Source of the DNA: Trebonia sp036276115
Lineage (GTDB): Bacteria; Actinomycetota; Actinomycetes; Streptosporangiales; Streptosporangiaceae
Direction: 5' to 3'
Assembly: GCA_036276115.1 (NCBI GenBank)
Contig: DATBEM010000266.1
Location: 1-38,523, forward strand
DNA length: 38,523 nucleotides
Below are positions 25,851 through 34,139 of the stretch, piece by piece (within the stretch, counting starts at the first letter, position 1; each line of letters starts with the position of its first letter). The notes under the pieces were generated by a model. The model saw only the letters and a program-made list of their open reading frames with translations, ran no database searches and was not told where the DNA came from. The position numbers and the translations under genes were made by a program.

Positions 25851-27041
25851 TTAGAGGGTGAACTCGGGCTCGTCGGCGAGCAGCTCATCGACCCGGGTGC
25901 CGAATATCCCGTCCGCCGGGCCGCGCTTGGCCATCTTGGCGATGAGCGCGTAATCGATGATGACGAGCACGACGAGGACCACCGTGAATACCACGAAGCA
26001 CGAGGCTACGAGGCTAAAGCTGGCGTTCCCGAGCGCCGCCCTGGTCGGCAGGACATTGTAGACGGCCCATGGCTGGCGGCCTTCCTCGCGAAATACCCAC
26101 CCGCCGACTGACGTCAGGAACGGTAGCGGTATCGCCCACACGAGCAGGCGCTGCAGCGCAGGGCTGCGCATTAGCCGGTCCTTGACGAGCATCACCGTGC
26201 TGGCCAGCGTGAGCAAGATCAGCAGGCCGCCGAGGACGAGCATGGTGAAGGCGCCGATCGTCTCGATGAGCGCCTTGAACAGCGCCCGCAGCGCGTCGGG
26301 CTGGTGGTCGCCGAGGTAGCCGAACTGCTCGATCCCGAAGGCGACCAGGACGGGGAAGCCGACGAGCATCGCCAGCACGCCGGTGCGCAGCGAGCTGCGG
26401 AAGACGGCGGTGTCGCCCCCTGGCCGGCGCAGGTGATAGGCGCTGACCCCGGCCATGAGCGTGCCCCCGACCATCAGGCCCGCCCCGACCACGTGGCCGA
26501 AGGCGAGCAGGAGGTTGCCGTTGGTGAGCACGGCGCCGAAGTCGGTCAGCCGCCCGACGCCCCCGCTGACGGCGTAGCCGACCGGGTGCTGGAGGAAGGC
26601 GTTGTCGGCGAGGATGAAGAACACCGACGCGTAGGCGGCCAGCGTCACCAGCCAGATGAGCGCGAGGTGGACGCGCTGGCCGAGCTGGCCCCAGCCGAAG
26701 ATCCACATGCCGAGGAAGGTGGACTCGGCGAAGAAGGCGATGATCGTCTCCAGGGCGAGCGGCGCACCGAAAACGTCGCCCAGGAAATGCGTCAGGCCAC
26801 TCCAGTTCAGGCCGAACTGGAACTCCATCACCAGGCCGGTGAAGATGCCGACCGCGAAGTTGATGACGAAGATTCCGCCCCAGAACTTCGCCATTGATTC
26901 CAGCCGGGGATCGCCATTGCGAACCCAGCGGGTCTCGATGATGGATAGCAGCAGCGCCAGTCCCAGGCTCAGGCCGACGATCATGAAGTGGATGCCCGCG
27001 GTGACGCCGAATTCCAGGCGGGCGAAAGTCAGTGTGTTCAC
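25851..27041 (-). CDS. cydA: Cytochrome bd-type oxidase subunit I, short form lacking a Q-loop
   Basis: 396 residues from the GTG at 27041 (NTLTFARLEFG); an upstream extension in frame is non-homologous. Haem-site landmarks are present: His18 in AGIHF, the acidic FFAESTFLGMWIFGW, His183 in LLAFGHVVGAG, and GWVFREEGRQPW (~318-324), which matches the conserved Glu/GRQPW of quinol oxidases. The distance from His183 to GRQPW is about 140 residues, against roughly 260 in E. coli CydA, and the usual exterior quinol loop is replaced by a short FGYLGDHQPDALRAL segment. The Met axial ligand cannot be placed confidently. It may be a bd-like oxidase with an altered electron donor. The 52-base gap to the upstream exporter gene holds two TCACGTGT copies. 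Confidence 0.88.
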   Translation of the reverse strand: MNTLTFARLEFGVTAGIHFMIVGLSLGLALLLSIIETRWVRNGDPRLESMAKFWGGIFVINFAVGIFTGLVMEFQFGLNWSGLTHFLGDVFGAPLALETIIAFFAESTFLGMWIFGWGQLGQRVHLALIWLVTLAAYASVFFILADNAFLQHPVGYAVSGGVGRLTDFGAVLTNGNLLLAFGHVVGAGLMVGGTLMAGVSAYHLRRPGGDTAVFRSSLRTGVLAMLVGFPVLVAFGIEQFGYLGDHQPDALRALFKALIETIGAFTMLVLGGLLILLTLASTVMLVKDRLMRSPALQRLLVWAIPLPFLTSVGGWVFREEGRQPWAVYNVLPTRAALGNASFSLVASCFVVFTVVLVVLVIIDYALIAKMAKRGPADGIFGTRVDELLADEPEFTL

Positions 27042-27094
27042 GAGAGCCTTATCACGTGTGGGAGGGGGCCGGCGCACTGTCCGGATTCACGTGT
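27042..27094 (-). promoter_or_regulatory. Possible regulatory region ahead of cydA
   Basis: This is the largest gap on the minus strand between the exporter and cydA. TCACGTGT occurs at 27052-27059 and again exactly 35 bases on at 27087-27094, the second touching the exporter stop. CACGTG is palindromic and could be a regulator site. No clear Rex-type TTGTGA-TCACAA operator and no convincing -35/-10 pair is seen. Confidence 0.3.
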
Positions 27095-28674
27095 CATACG
27101 GTCTGGCCTTCATCTTCAACGGGGGCAAGCATAACAGGTATCCCTTCTGTCGCTTGCTCCTCCGCCGGCCGCGGCTCTTCCGGTCGCAGCGGCGCGCCGG
27201 CCGGCAGCCGGATGGTGACCAGGGCCAGGGCCACGGCGGCCACCAGCGTGGCGATCAGCCCCGCGTGCACGCCGCGGGCGACCGCGTCGGCGATCCCGCT
27301 GGCCCGGGCGGCCGCCTGGACGTTCCCGGCCGGGCGGCCGGCCAGCAGCCGGTCCAGGCCCGCGGCGACCGAGCCGTGCACCGCCTGGTTGGCGACCGTG
27401 ATGACGATCCCGGTGCTGACGGCGGTGCCGACGACCTGGCCGAGCTGGCGCAGCTGGGTGAGCACGGCCGTGGCCGAGCCGATGTCGCTGGCCGGCACGG
27501 CGGTCTGGACGACCACCATGACGATCGGCAGGAGCATGCCGATGCCGACGTTGGTGACCGCGCCGCCGGCGATGATCATGGCCAGCGGCGGGCGGGTCCC
27601 CGCGAGCAGCAAGATGGCGACGCCGGCGATGGCCAGCAGGGCCCCGGTCCGGGCCTGCGGCCGGTACACGCCGAGCTTGGCCGTGGTCGCGCCGCCGATC
27701 GCCGAGCCGACCACGAAGGCGACGCTGAGCGGGGTCAGGGCCAGGCCGCTGGCACCGGGCGACAGGCCGATCACGACCTGGATGAGCAGCGGCAGGTAGA
27801 GCACCATCGACAGCAGGGCGACGCCGAGGAGCAGCGACAGCTCGCAGCAGACCCGGAAGGTCCGGTCCGCCAGCAGCCCGAGGTCCACGATGGGGTCGGC
27901 CGCCCGCAGCTCCCACCAGGCGAAGCCGCCGGCCGCGACGGCGGCGGCGGCCAGCGGGGCGGCCACGTGCCACCAGGGACCGGGCTGCCCGACGGCCGTG
28001 CAGCCGGCCACGAAGGCCACGGCCGCGACGGCGGCGAGCAGGGAGCCGGGCACGTCCACGCGCTTGCTCCCGCCGGTGGCGGGCGACGGGTAGGCGGCGG
28101 CGAAGCCGACCGTGATGGCGATCAGGGCGAGCGCCCCCAGGGGCAGGTTGACCAGGAAGATCCAGCGCCACCGGTCGGCCCCGGAGACCCAGCCGCTCAC
28201 GACCGGGCCGTGGGCCGACAGCCAGCCGCCCAGCCCGGGCCCGGCGACGCTGGCGACGCCGTAGGCGGCCACGAACAGCCCTTGCCACTTCGCCCGCTGG
28301 GCGGGCGGGAACAGGTCGGCCAGCACCGCGTTGACGAGGGCGAGCCCGATGCCGGCCCCGAGGCCCTGCACCGCCCGGCCGGCGATGAGCACGCCCATGC
28401 TGGGGGCGAGGGAGGCCAGGACGGAGCCGGCCAGGAAGACGACCACGCCCGGGATCATCACGGCCCGGCGGCCGATGCGGTCCGACAGGCGCCCCATGGC
28501 GGTGACGACCGCCACCGCCGCCAGCAGGTAGGCGCTGACGACCCACTGGTAAGAGGCGAAGCCGTGCAGCGAGCCCGCCATCTTCGGCAGCGCGGTCGAC
28601 ACGATTGTCTGGTCGACCGCCTCCAGCAGCACCGCCAGGGCCATCCCGGCGAGCAGGACCCCGCGGCGGGTCAT
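27094..28674 (-). CDS. DHA2-family MFS drug/metabolite exporter (14 helices)
   Basis: 526 residues with an EmrB/QacA-like layout: helix 1 motif VLLEAVDQTIVSTALPKM, loop motif GRLSDRIGRR, and the motif-C-like segment GVASVAGPGLGGWL with GADRWRWIFLVNLPLG, a DHA2 signature. It would export a small hydrophobic compound by proton antiport and is the obvious export and self-resistance pump for the aromatic polyketide. The ATG overlaps the HAD gene stop (ATGA), tying it to the sugar-related genes upstream. It is followed by cydA. Confidence 0.92.
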   Translation of the reverse strand: MTRRGVLLAGMALAVLLEAVDQTIVSTALPKMAGSLHGFASYQWVVSAYLLAAVAVVTAMGRLSDRIGRRAVMIPGVVVFLAGSVLASLAPSMGVLIAGRAVQGLGAGIGLALVNAVLADLFPPAQRAKWQGLFVAAYGVASVAGPGLGGWLSAHGPVVSGWVSGADRWRWIFLVNLPLGALALIAITVGFAAAYPSPATGGSKRVDVPGSLLAAVAAVAFVAGCTAVGQPGPWWHVAAPLAAAAVAAGGFAWWELRAADPIVDLGLLADRTFRVCCELSLLLGVALLSMVLYLPLLIQVVIGLSPGASGLALTPLSVAFVVGSAIGGATTAKLGVYRPQARTGALLAIAGVAILLLAGTRPPLAMIIAGGAVTNVGIGMLLPIVMVVVQTAVPASDIGSATAVLTQLRQLGQVVGTAVSTGIVITVANQAVHGSVAAGLDRLLAGRPAGNVQAAARASGIADAVARGVHAGLIATLVAAVALALVTIRLPAGAPLRPEEPRPAEEQATEGIPVMLAPVEDEGQTV

Positions 28675-29276
28675 GGCCGGCCTCCCGCTACCGGCAGGGG
28701 GCGGCCGGCCAGGAACGGCAGCGCCGCCGCGACGGCCTCCCCCAGCGTCGCGACCTCCAGGTCAGCGGCGCCGGCGGGCGGCCGGTCATCGTCGTGCGCG
28801 CCCGCCAGGATGACCAGCCCGCAGCCGGCCTGGCGGGCCGCCGCCAGGTCCTTGGGCCGGTCGCCGACCATGACCGAGGCGGCCAGGTCCAGCCGGTGCT
28901 CGGCCGCCGCCGCCAGCAGCAGGCCCGGCTTGGGCTTGCGGCAGGGGCAGCCGTCGGCCGGCCGGTGCGGGCAGACGGCGAACGCGTCCACCCGGGCGCC
29001 GCCGGCCGCCAGCAGCCGGGCCAGCTTCTCGTGGACCGGGGCGAGGCCGCGCGGCCCGAGCAGCCCGCGGCCCACGACCGACTGGTTGGTGACCACCACG
29101 ACCGGGACCCCGGCCGCGCTCACCTGGGCGAGGGCGGCCGCGACCCCGGGCAGCAGCTCCAGCTGGCCCGGGTCGACCAGGTGGCCGACGTCCCGGTTGA
29201 GCACCCCGTCCCGGTCAACGAAAAGGGCCGCTATCTCCCGGGGGGCGCCCCCCCGTCCCGCCGCCAGCTCGCTCAT
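28671..29276 (-). CDS. GmhB-like HAD phosphatase (histidinol-P/heptose-bisphosphate type)
   Basis: 201 residues from the ATG at 29276, which overlaps the fusion gene stop (ATGA). HAD motif I is FVDRDGVLNRD (Asp21, Asp23), motif II is VTNQS, and motif IV is VMVGDRPKDL. The zinc-binding insert CPHRPADGCPCRKPKPG, with Cys/His/Cys/Cys spaced as in GmhB, marks the heptose-1,7-bisphosphate phosphatase/histidinol-phosphatase group. Next to a nucleotidyltransferase it fits removal of a phosphate before sugar-1-phosphate activation. The first ~14 residues (SELAAGRGGAPRE) lie inside a junction repeat, so the N-terminus may be a recent acquisition; the fold starts at about residue 16. Confidence 0.87.
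   Translation of the reverse strand: MSELAAGRGGAPREIAALFVDRDGVLNRDVGHLVDPGQLELLPGVAAALAQVSAAGVPVVVVTNQSVVGRGLLGPRGLAPVHEKLARLLAAGGARVDAFAVCPHRPADGCPCRKPKPGLLLAAAAEHRLDLAASVMVGDRPKDLAAARQAGCGLVILAGAHDDDRPPAGAADLEVATLGEAVAAALPFLAGRPLPVAGGRP
29229..29276 (-). repeat. Junction repeat at the fusion/HAD gene boundary
   Basis: Read on the minus strand it begins ATGAGCGAGCTGGCGGCG, then a G-run/C-run hairpin and GGGAGATAGCG. The hairpin and the GGGAGATNGCG end match the repeat at 23120-23147. The ATGAGCGAGCT start resembles GTGAGCGAGCT at about 35465-35476. It contains the HAD start codon and the fusion gene stop and encodes the HAD N-terminus. Confidence 0.6.
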
Positions 29277-31597
29277 GGGCGGGGCCGGGTCACGCTGGCC
29301 GGGGTGTGGCTGGCTAGCACCTCGATCAGGGCGGCGGCCTGGTGGATGCCGACCCGGTCGGGGTCGGCCAGGCGCGCGGTGATGACCGTCGCGAGGCGGC
29401 TGAGGGCCGGCCCGCCGAGCGGCAGCGGGGCGCCCCGCCCGGCCGCCGCGCCGTCGCCCGCCGGGCGGCCGGCGTCGACCACGACCTGGTTCACCAGGCG
29501 CGCGGCCTGCGCGAGGGTCGGGACCGCGCTGGACGGGCTGCCAGTAACGCAGCGCCACATGGCGACGAGGTTCTCGGCTACCGTGCCGCGGTCGTCCTCC
29601 TGCACCAGGTTGGCGACCATGACCTTGGGCACCTCCAGCGCCAGCAGCTCGGGCGCCAGCAGCATCGCGGTGGGGACGATGCTGGACAGCAGCGTCCCCG
29701 GCGCGTACACCACCGCGCGGGCGGCGGCCAGCCGCTGCCGGGCCCGCTCGGAGGGCCCGGAGCCCGCGGGCAGCAGGCTCATGACCGCCGCGCTGGCGGC
29801 GTCGGGGTCGCCCGGGCGCTCGATGACCCGCGCCTGCTCCTCGGTGACCGGGGAGCCGACGATGTGGACCCGGGCCAGCCGGCCCCGGGTCCGGGCGTAG
29901 GAGACCTCGAACTCGTCGCGGGCGACCCGGCCGGTGACGTCCACGCCCATCAGGTGGTCGGGGGCGTCGTGGGCCAAGGCGATCTCCGCGGGCAGCTCCA
30001 GCAGCTGGCCGAGCCGGTCAAGGGCCGCCTGGATGCCGCCCTCGAGCTGCGCCGCCCCGACCAGCACGACGTTGCGCACGGCGGTGTCGTGCCACTCGAA
30101 GGGCTCCTCGCCGCTGGCCACGGCGGCGGTGAACGCCTCGGCGGCGGCGCTGAAGTAGTCGCCGGCCGGCCCGGGCACGGTGGCGAACAGCCCGCGCAGC
30201 TCCCCCTGGCCGGCGGCCGCGGTGGCGGCGGCCAGCCGGTGCCCGAGCACGGCGACGATATCCGGCCGGTCCGCGCAGAGGCTGCCGACCAGCTTGGCCA
30301 GGTCGGACGGGCCGACGATGCCCAGGCGCTGCCGGATCCGGCCGGTGCTGTGGCCGTCGTCATAGGCGTTGACGATGAACGTGACCGGGGCCAGCTCGCG
30401 GGCCAGGGGCAGCGCGAAGGCGCGCGTGCCGGTGCCGCCGCAGAACACCACGAGCGGCCGGCCAGCGCCGCCGGGCAGTGCGCCTGCGGACAGTGCTCCA
30501 GCGGACAGTGCTCCAGCGGCCTGCCCGCCCGCCGCCGGCCGGCCGAGGGCGCCGCGCTTGCCCGGGGCCAGCGGGGCGAGCAGGCCGCCCGGCGGGCAGC
30601 CGAGCCGGGCCGCGGTCGCGGCGATCAGCCCTGCCCCGCCCGCCATGGTCGAGACCGCGAGGACGTCGGCCGCGTCGCTCGCGGTGCGGGCCGCCCGCAG
30701 CTCACGGGCCTCATCCGCGCGAATGCTGAACCAGCTCTGGTCGGCCAGCTCCAGTTCCGGGCGCGTGTTCACGCCCCGGCTCTCGCCCGGCTCGGCGATG
30801 GGCACTCCTACTGGCTGCTGTCCCTCGCGGGCGGCCAGCAGGTTGAGGATGGGCAAGAAGGCGAGCTCCTGGCCCCCGCGCGGGGCGGCGTCGAGCTCCT
30901 CGATGAGCGAGAAGACCTCGGGCGACCGGTTCCAGAACACCCCGCAGTCGGCCTCGCCGACCGCGGGCATGGCGTCACCGAGCCGGGACTGGAGCACCCC
31001 CGAGGGGACGCCGGCCCGGTTGCGGACCACGGCCACGTACGGGTTGTCCACCCACATGGTCGGCAAGGTCATGGGCGAGCCGAGCGCCTGGTGGACGGCG
31101 CCGGTGAGGAAGACCGAGCGCTCCCGCAGCGAGCCCATGTCCGACCAGGCGATGACCACGTCGCACGGGTCAGCGCCGATGACGTCCCTGGCCCGCATGA
31201 TGGCGTCGCCCATGCCGCGCTGCGCGCGCTGGACGACCCACACGGGGCGGTGGCGGCCGTCGGCCGCCACCGCCTCGCGCAGCAGCGGGCCGGTGGCGGG
31301 GTTGATGACCACCACCGGCTCGGGGTCGAACGGGGCGAGCACGTCCAGCACCCGCAGCAGCAGCGCCCGGCCGACGCGGCCCTCGGCGAGCGCCTTCACG
31401 CCGCCGTAGCGGGTAGCCGCTCCCGCCGCGGGGATGATCGCCCGGGTCGGGCCGAGCCTGATCGAGTGCAGCGCGCCGAATCCGGGCACTTGCCCGAGCG
31501 CGGCGGCGAGCAATTCCGCGCTGATCGCAACCCTGGGGTCGCCGGTGACCAGCGCCTGCAGCCACGTGGTCTCGCGCTGGGCGATGGTAGCCGACAT
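29273..31597 (-). CDS. Nucleotidyltransferase-YvcK/CofD fusion protein
   Basis: 774 residues from an ATG. Residues ~45-300 form an RmlA/GlmU-like nucleotidyltransferase: PTRAIIPAAGAATRYGGVKA, then VVQRAQRGMGDAIMRA and VVIAWSDMGSL. A linker (~325-380) with GALSA repeats follows. Residues ~380-700 match the YvcK/CofD family: VVFCGGTGTRAFALPL, NAYDDGHSTGRIRQRLG, GPSDLAKLVGSL and VVYAPGTLLSSIVPTAML. CofD transfers a nucleotide-activated phospho-acid to the F420 precursor and YvcK binds nucleotide-sugars, so a fused pair could both make and use an NDP-activated group. Its neighbours, a GmhB-like phosphatase and a GT1, suggest an NDP-sugar (possibly heptose) pathway. An alternative is a CofC-CofD-like activity. 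I do not know this fusion as a characterised enzyme. Confidence 0.82.
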   Translation of the reverse strand: MSATIAQRETTWLQALVTGDPRVAISAELLAAALGQVPGFGALHSIRLGPTRAIIPAAGAATRYGGVKALAEGRVGRALLLRVLDVLAPFDPEPVVVINPATGPLLREAVAADGRHRPVWVVQRAQRGMGDAIMRARDVIGADPCDVVIAWSDMGSLRERSVFLTGAVHQALGSPMTLPTMWVDNPYVAVVRNRAGVPSGVLQSRLGDAMPAVGEADCGVFWNRSPEVFSLIEELDAAPRGGQELAFLPILNLLAAREGQQPVGVPIAEPGESRGVNTRPELELADQSWFSIRADEARELRAARTASDAADVLAVSTMAGGAGLIAATAARLGCPPGGLLAPLAPGKRGALGRPAAGGQAAGALSAGALSAGALPGGAGRPLVVFCGGTGTRAFALPLARELAPVTFIVNAYDDGHSTGRIRQRLGIVGPSDLAKLVGSLCADRPDIVAVLGHRLAAATAAAGQGELRGLFATVPGPAGDYFSAAAEAFTAAVASGEEPFEWHDTAVRNVVLVGAAQLEGGIQAALDRLGQLLELPAEIALAHDAPDHLMGVDVTGRVARDEFEVSYARTRGRLARVHIVGSPVTEEQARVIERPGDPDAASAAVMSLLPAGSGPSERARQRLAAARAVVYAPGTLLSSIVPTAMLLAPELLALEVPKVMVANLVQEDDRGTVAENLVAMWRCVTGSPSSAVPTLAQAARLVNQVVVDAGRPAGDGAAAGRGAPLPLGGPALSRLATVITARLADPDRVGIHQAAALIEVLASHTPASVTRPRP
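30486..30515. repeat. 15-nt direct repeat in the interdomain linker
   Basis: GCGGACAGTGCTCCA occurs twice in tandem, with degenerate flanking copies, and encodes the GALSA units of the linker between the nucleotidyltransferase and YvcK/CofD domains. It is in frame, so the linker length could vary. Confidence 0.7.
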
Positions 31598-31599
31598 GG

Positions 31600-32865
31600 T
31601 CAGCGCTGCGCGATCGCTTCGATGGCGGACCGGGCCGCGGGCGCGCCGCCGGCTTCGGCGAAGCCCTTGCGGACCTTGTCCGCCGCCGCCCGCATGTCAG
31701 CCGACGACAGCAGCGCGTTGACCTTGGCCCGGAAGTCGCCGACCTCGACCCGCCCGTCGCCGAAGAGCGTGGCGATCCCCGCTCCGGAGGCGGCCAGCCG
31801 GCCGCCGACCTGGAAGTGGTCGTTGTCCATCATCAGCGCCCAGACGGGCTTGGCCTCCAGCAGCGCCTCGTGGACGGTGCCGAAGCCGCCCTGGCAGATG
31901 ACCGCGTCGACCTTGGGCAGCAGCTCGGGCTGCGGCACCCAGTTCACCGCGGTGACGTTCGCGGGCAGGTCGAGCGAGTCCTTCGGCATCGCCCCGCCGG
32001 CGGAGATGACGAAGGAGGCCGGCAGGTCGGCGACCGCCTCCGCCAGCGAGCCGAAGAACCGGCTGGACGGCCCCGGCTCGGCCTGGGTGCCGAGCGAGAC
32101 GAAGACCAGCGGCTGGTCCTCCTTGAGCCGGTACTGCCGGTCGACGTCCTCGCCGGCGGCCGATGCCCCCGCGCCCGCCAGGCGCCGCGGGGCCGGCCCG
32201 ACGAACTTGTACGGCCGGGTCTCGTCCCAGTCGCCCTGGAACTCCAGGGAGGTGAAGGCGAGCACCAGGTCGCGCGAGACGTTGAACACGTCGACCGGGT
32301 TCGGCGACCCGGCCAGGCCGAGGGTCTCCCGCAGCTGGTGCAGCGGGGCGGTGGCCTCGCGGAGGATGGCGAAGTCGGCCCCGATCCGCTTGGCCACCGT
32401 CGGGTCCTTGGAGCCCAGCCACGCCTTGGGCGAGATGGCCATCGAGCCCGCCGTGACCAGCGGGATGCCCAGGCTCTGGGCGGCGTAGCGCGGGCCGGGG
32501 AACATCAGCGTGTGGATGACGACGTCGGGGCTGAGCTCCTTGAGCAGCTGCTGGTAGCCGTCGATGTTGCTGGTGACCTCGTTCGTCAGCGCCGTGAAGA
32601 ACTCGCGCCGGGCCTCCGGGTAGGCCGTGTTGACGCCGCGGGCGACCGCCTGCGGGCCCCACTCGAAGGGCGACGTGGCCAGGTCCGGGCCGAACACGTC
32701 CTGGTAGGCGGTGATCGGCAGGCCGTAGGAGGCCAGGTAGTCACGGTTGCCCTCGTACCCGAAGACGTGGAGCTCGTGGCCGGCGGCGGCCAGCTCCTGG
32801 AGCACGCCGATCGACGGGTTCAGGTGCCCGCGGGCGGACATGCCGAAGAAAGCGATCCTGGACAT
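31600..32865 (-). CDS. GT1-family (MGT/UGT-like) glycosyltransferase
   Basis: 421 residues, GT-B fold. The N-terminal acceptor half starts RIAFFGMSARGHLNPS, typical of macrolide/flavonoid-type transferases. The C-terminal donor half has FVSLGTQ, WVPQPELLPKVDAVICQGG, GTVHEAL and DNDHFQVGGRLA, matching the UGT signature (the usual DQ pair appears as DH-FQ). It would transfer a sugar from an NDP donor to the polyketide. The ATG follows AGGAGA and lies 14 bases after the monooxygenase stop. The fusion gene, likely to supply or modify the donor, starts two bases downstream. Confidence 0.92.
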   Translation of the reverse strand: MSRIAFFGMSARGHLNPSIGVLQELAAAGHELHVFGYEGNRDYLASYGLPITAYQDVFGPDLATSPFEWGPQAVARGVNTAYPEARREFFTALTNEVTSNIDGYQQLLKELSPDVVIHTLMFPGPRYAAQSLGIPLVTAGSMAISPKAWLGSKDPTVAKRIGADFAILREATAPLHQLRETLGLAGSPNPVDVFNVSRDLVLAFTSLEFQGDWDETRPYKFVGPAPRRLAGAGASAAGEDVDRQYRLKEDQPLVFVSLGTQAEPGPSSRFFGSLAEAVADLPASFVISAGGAMPKDSLDLPANVTAVNWVPQPELLPKVDAVICQGGFGTVHEALLEAKPVWALMMDNDHFQVGGRLAASGAGIATLFGDGRVEVGDFRAKVNALLSSADMRAAADKVRKGFAEAGGAPAARSAIEAIAQR

Positions 32866-32879
32866 AAGGCGGTGTCTCC

Positions 32880-34139
32880 TCAGCTGCTAACGGTGACGGG
32901 CTTGTCGAGCAGGGCGGTGTAGCGCTCGTCGGCCTCGGCGAGCTGGCGGCGGACCCCGGAGGTGCCGAGCGCCAGGTTGGGCAGCATGAACCGGTTGGGG
33001 CCGCGGACCTTGCCCCCGAAGCCCATCGCCGTCTCCCGGACCGGCTGCGGGAACTTCGGCCCGAAGACCGTGAGGGCCAGGTCGCCGCCCTTGAGGATCG
33101 TGCGGGCCGCCCCGGCCCGCATCTCCATGAGCCGGCCGAGGATCGCGGCCGGGGGAACGTCGTTCGCCGACAGCGCCTCGGCGATGATCGGCGAGGCGAT
33201 GAGGGCGTCGTGCAGGGCCATGTTGAGGCCCTGGCCGCCGAACGGCGAGACCGCGTGGGCGGCGTCGCCGACCAGGAGCAGCCCGTCCCGGGCCCACTCG
33301 CGGGCGAAGGCGGTGTTCAGCGGTTGCAGGTGCACCTTGTCCCAGGCGTCGACCTGCTTCACCCAGTCGGCCACGTAGGCCTCGTGGGCGACCAGCTCGT
33401 CGACGAGGTCCCCGATCGGCTGCTTGCGCAGCTCGTTGAAGTGGCCGGTGGGGATGGCCCAGGCGACGCGCACGTCGCCGTCGGTGGCCGGCGCCAGCGC
33501 CATGAAGCGCTTGTCGTGGACGTGCAGGCGCAGGTGATTGAGCCAGTCATCCTCGCAGTGCGCGTTCATGGTGATGATCTGGACGTCGTACTTCTTCTCC
33601 TCGGCCTCGATGCCGGCCGACTTGCGCACGACCGAGTTGCGCCCGTCGGCCCCGATGACCAGCCGCGCCCGGACGCGCGCCTGCTCGCCCGCCGAGTCCC
33701 GGTAGGTCACGCCGCGGATGGCGTCGCCTTCCTTGATCAGCCCGTTCACCTTGGCGCCCATGCGCACCGTCATGCCGGGCGGGACGTCCTTCTCCAGCAG
33801 GACGCGGCGGGTCTCGTGGATCGGGATGCTCATGAGGGTGGTGCCCTCGCTGAGCTCGCTGTAGTCCACCCGGAACAGCCGCCGGCGCTTGCCGAAGACC
33901 TCCATGCCCTCCACGTGGCGGGCCATGGCCCGCAGCCGGCCGACCACCCCGGCGGCGCGCAGGGGCGCGAGCGAGCTGGGCTGGATGAGCTCGGCCCGGT
34001 ACTGCTCGCGGATGGCCGAGGCCGACTCCAGGAGCACCACCGAGTAGCTGAGCTGGGCGAGCAGGCGGGCCAGGGCGCCGCCGCCCGGGCCGCCCCCGAC
34101 GATGACGACGTCGCAGTCTAGGCCTTCACGCGGCGGCAC
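32880..34139 (-). CDS. FAD-dependent aromatic monooxygenase (PHBH fold)
   Basis: 419 residues from a GTG. The FAD dinucleotide motif VVIVGGGPGGGALARLLAQ, the DG motif VIGADGRNSVVRKSAGI and the GD motif LLVGDAAHAVSPFGGQGLNM are all intact, marking a class A flavoprotein monooxygenase. It would hydroxylate or oxidise the polycyclic aromatic intermediate using NAD(P)H and O2. The start lies inside the CMD gene (14-base overlap), suggesting coupled translation. Start choice: the next in-frame candidate would delete part of the FAD motif. Confidence 0.93.
   Translation of the reverse strand: MPPREGLDCDVVIVGGGPGGGALARLLAQLSYSVVLLESASAIREQYRAELIQPSSLAPLRAAGVVGRLRAMARHVEGMEVFGKRRRLFRVDYSELSEGTTLMSIPIHETRRVLLEKDVPPGMTVRMGAKVNGLIKEGDAIRGVTYRDSAGEQARVRARLVIGADGRNSVVRKSAGIEAEEKKYDVQIITMNAHCEDDWLNHLRLHVHDKRFMALAPATDGDVRVAWAIPTGHFNELRKQPIGDLVDELVAHEAYVADWVKQVDAWDKVHLQPLNTAFAREWARDGLLLVGDAAHAVSPFGGQGLNMALHDALIASPIIAEALSANDVPPAAILGRLMEMRAGAARTILKGGDLALTVFGPKFPQPVRETAMGFGGKVRGPNRFMLPNLALGTSGVRRQLAEADERYTALLDKPVTVSS

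Noticed and set aside
27042..27094. Rex-type redox operator ahead of cydA
   Set aside because: Looked for TTGTGA-TCACAA-like symmetry; only TCACGTGT direct copies are present, which do not match.
26656..29382. 908-codon + strand ORF
   Set aside because: Antisense shadow of cydA, the DHA2 exporter and the HAD gene, with low-complexity His/Gln/Asp/Arg-rich sequence and no domain motif.
29342..32488. 1048-codon + strand ORF
   Set aside because: Antisense to the fusion and glycosyltransferase genes, which carry clear family motifs; the product looks like a GC-rich shadow.
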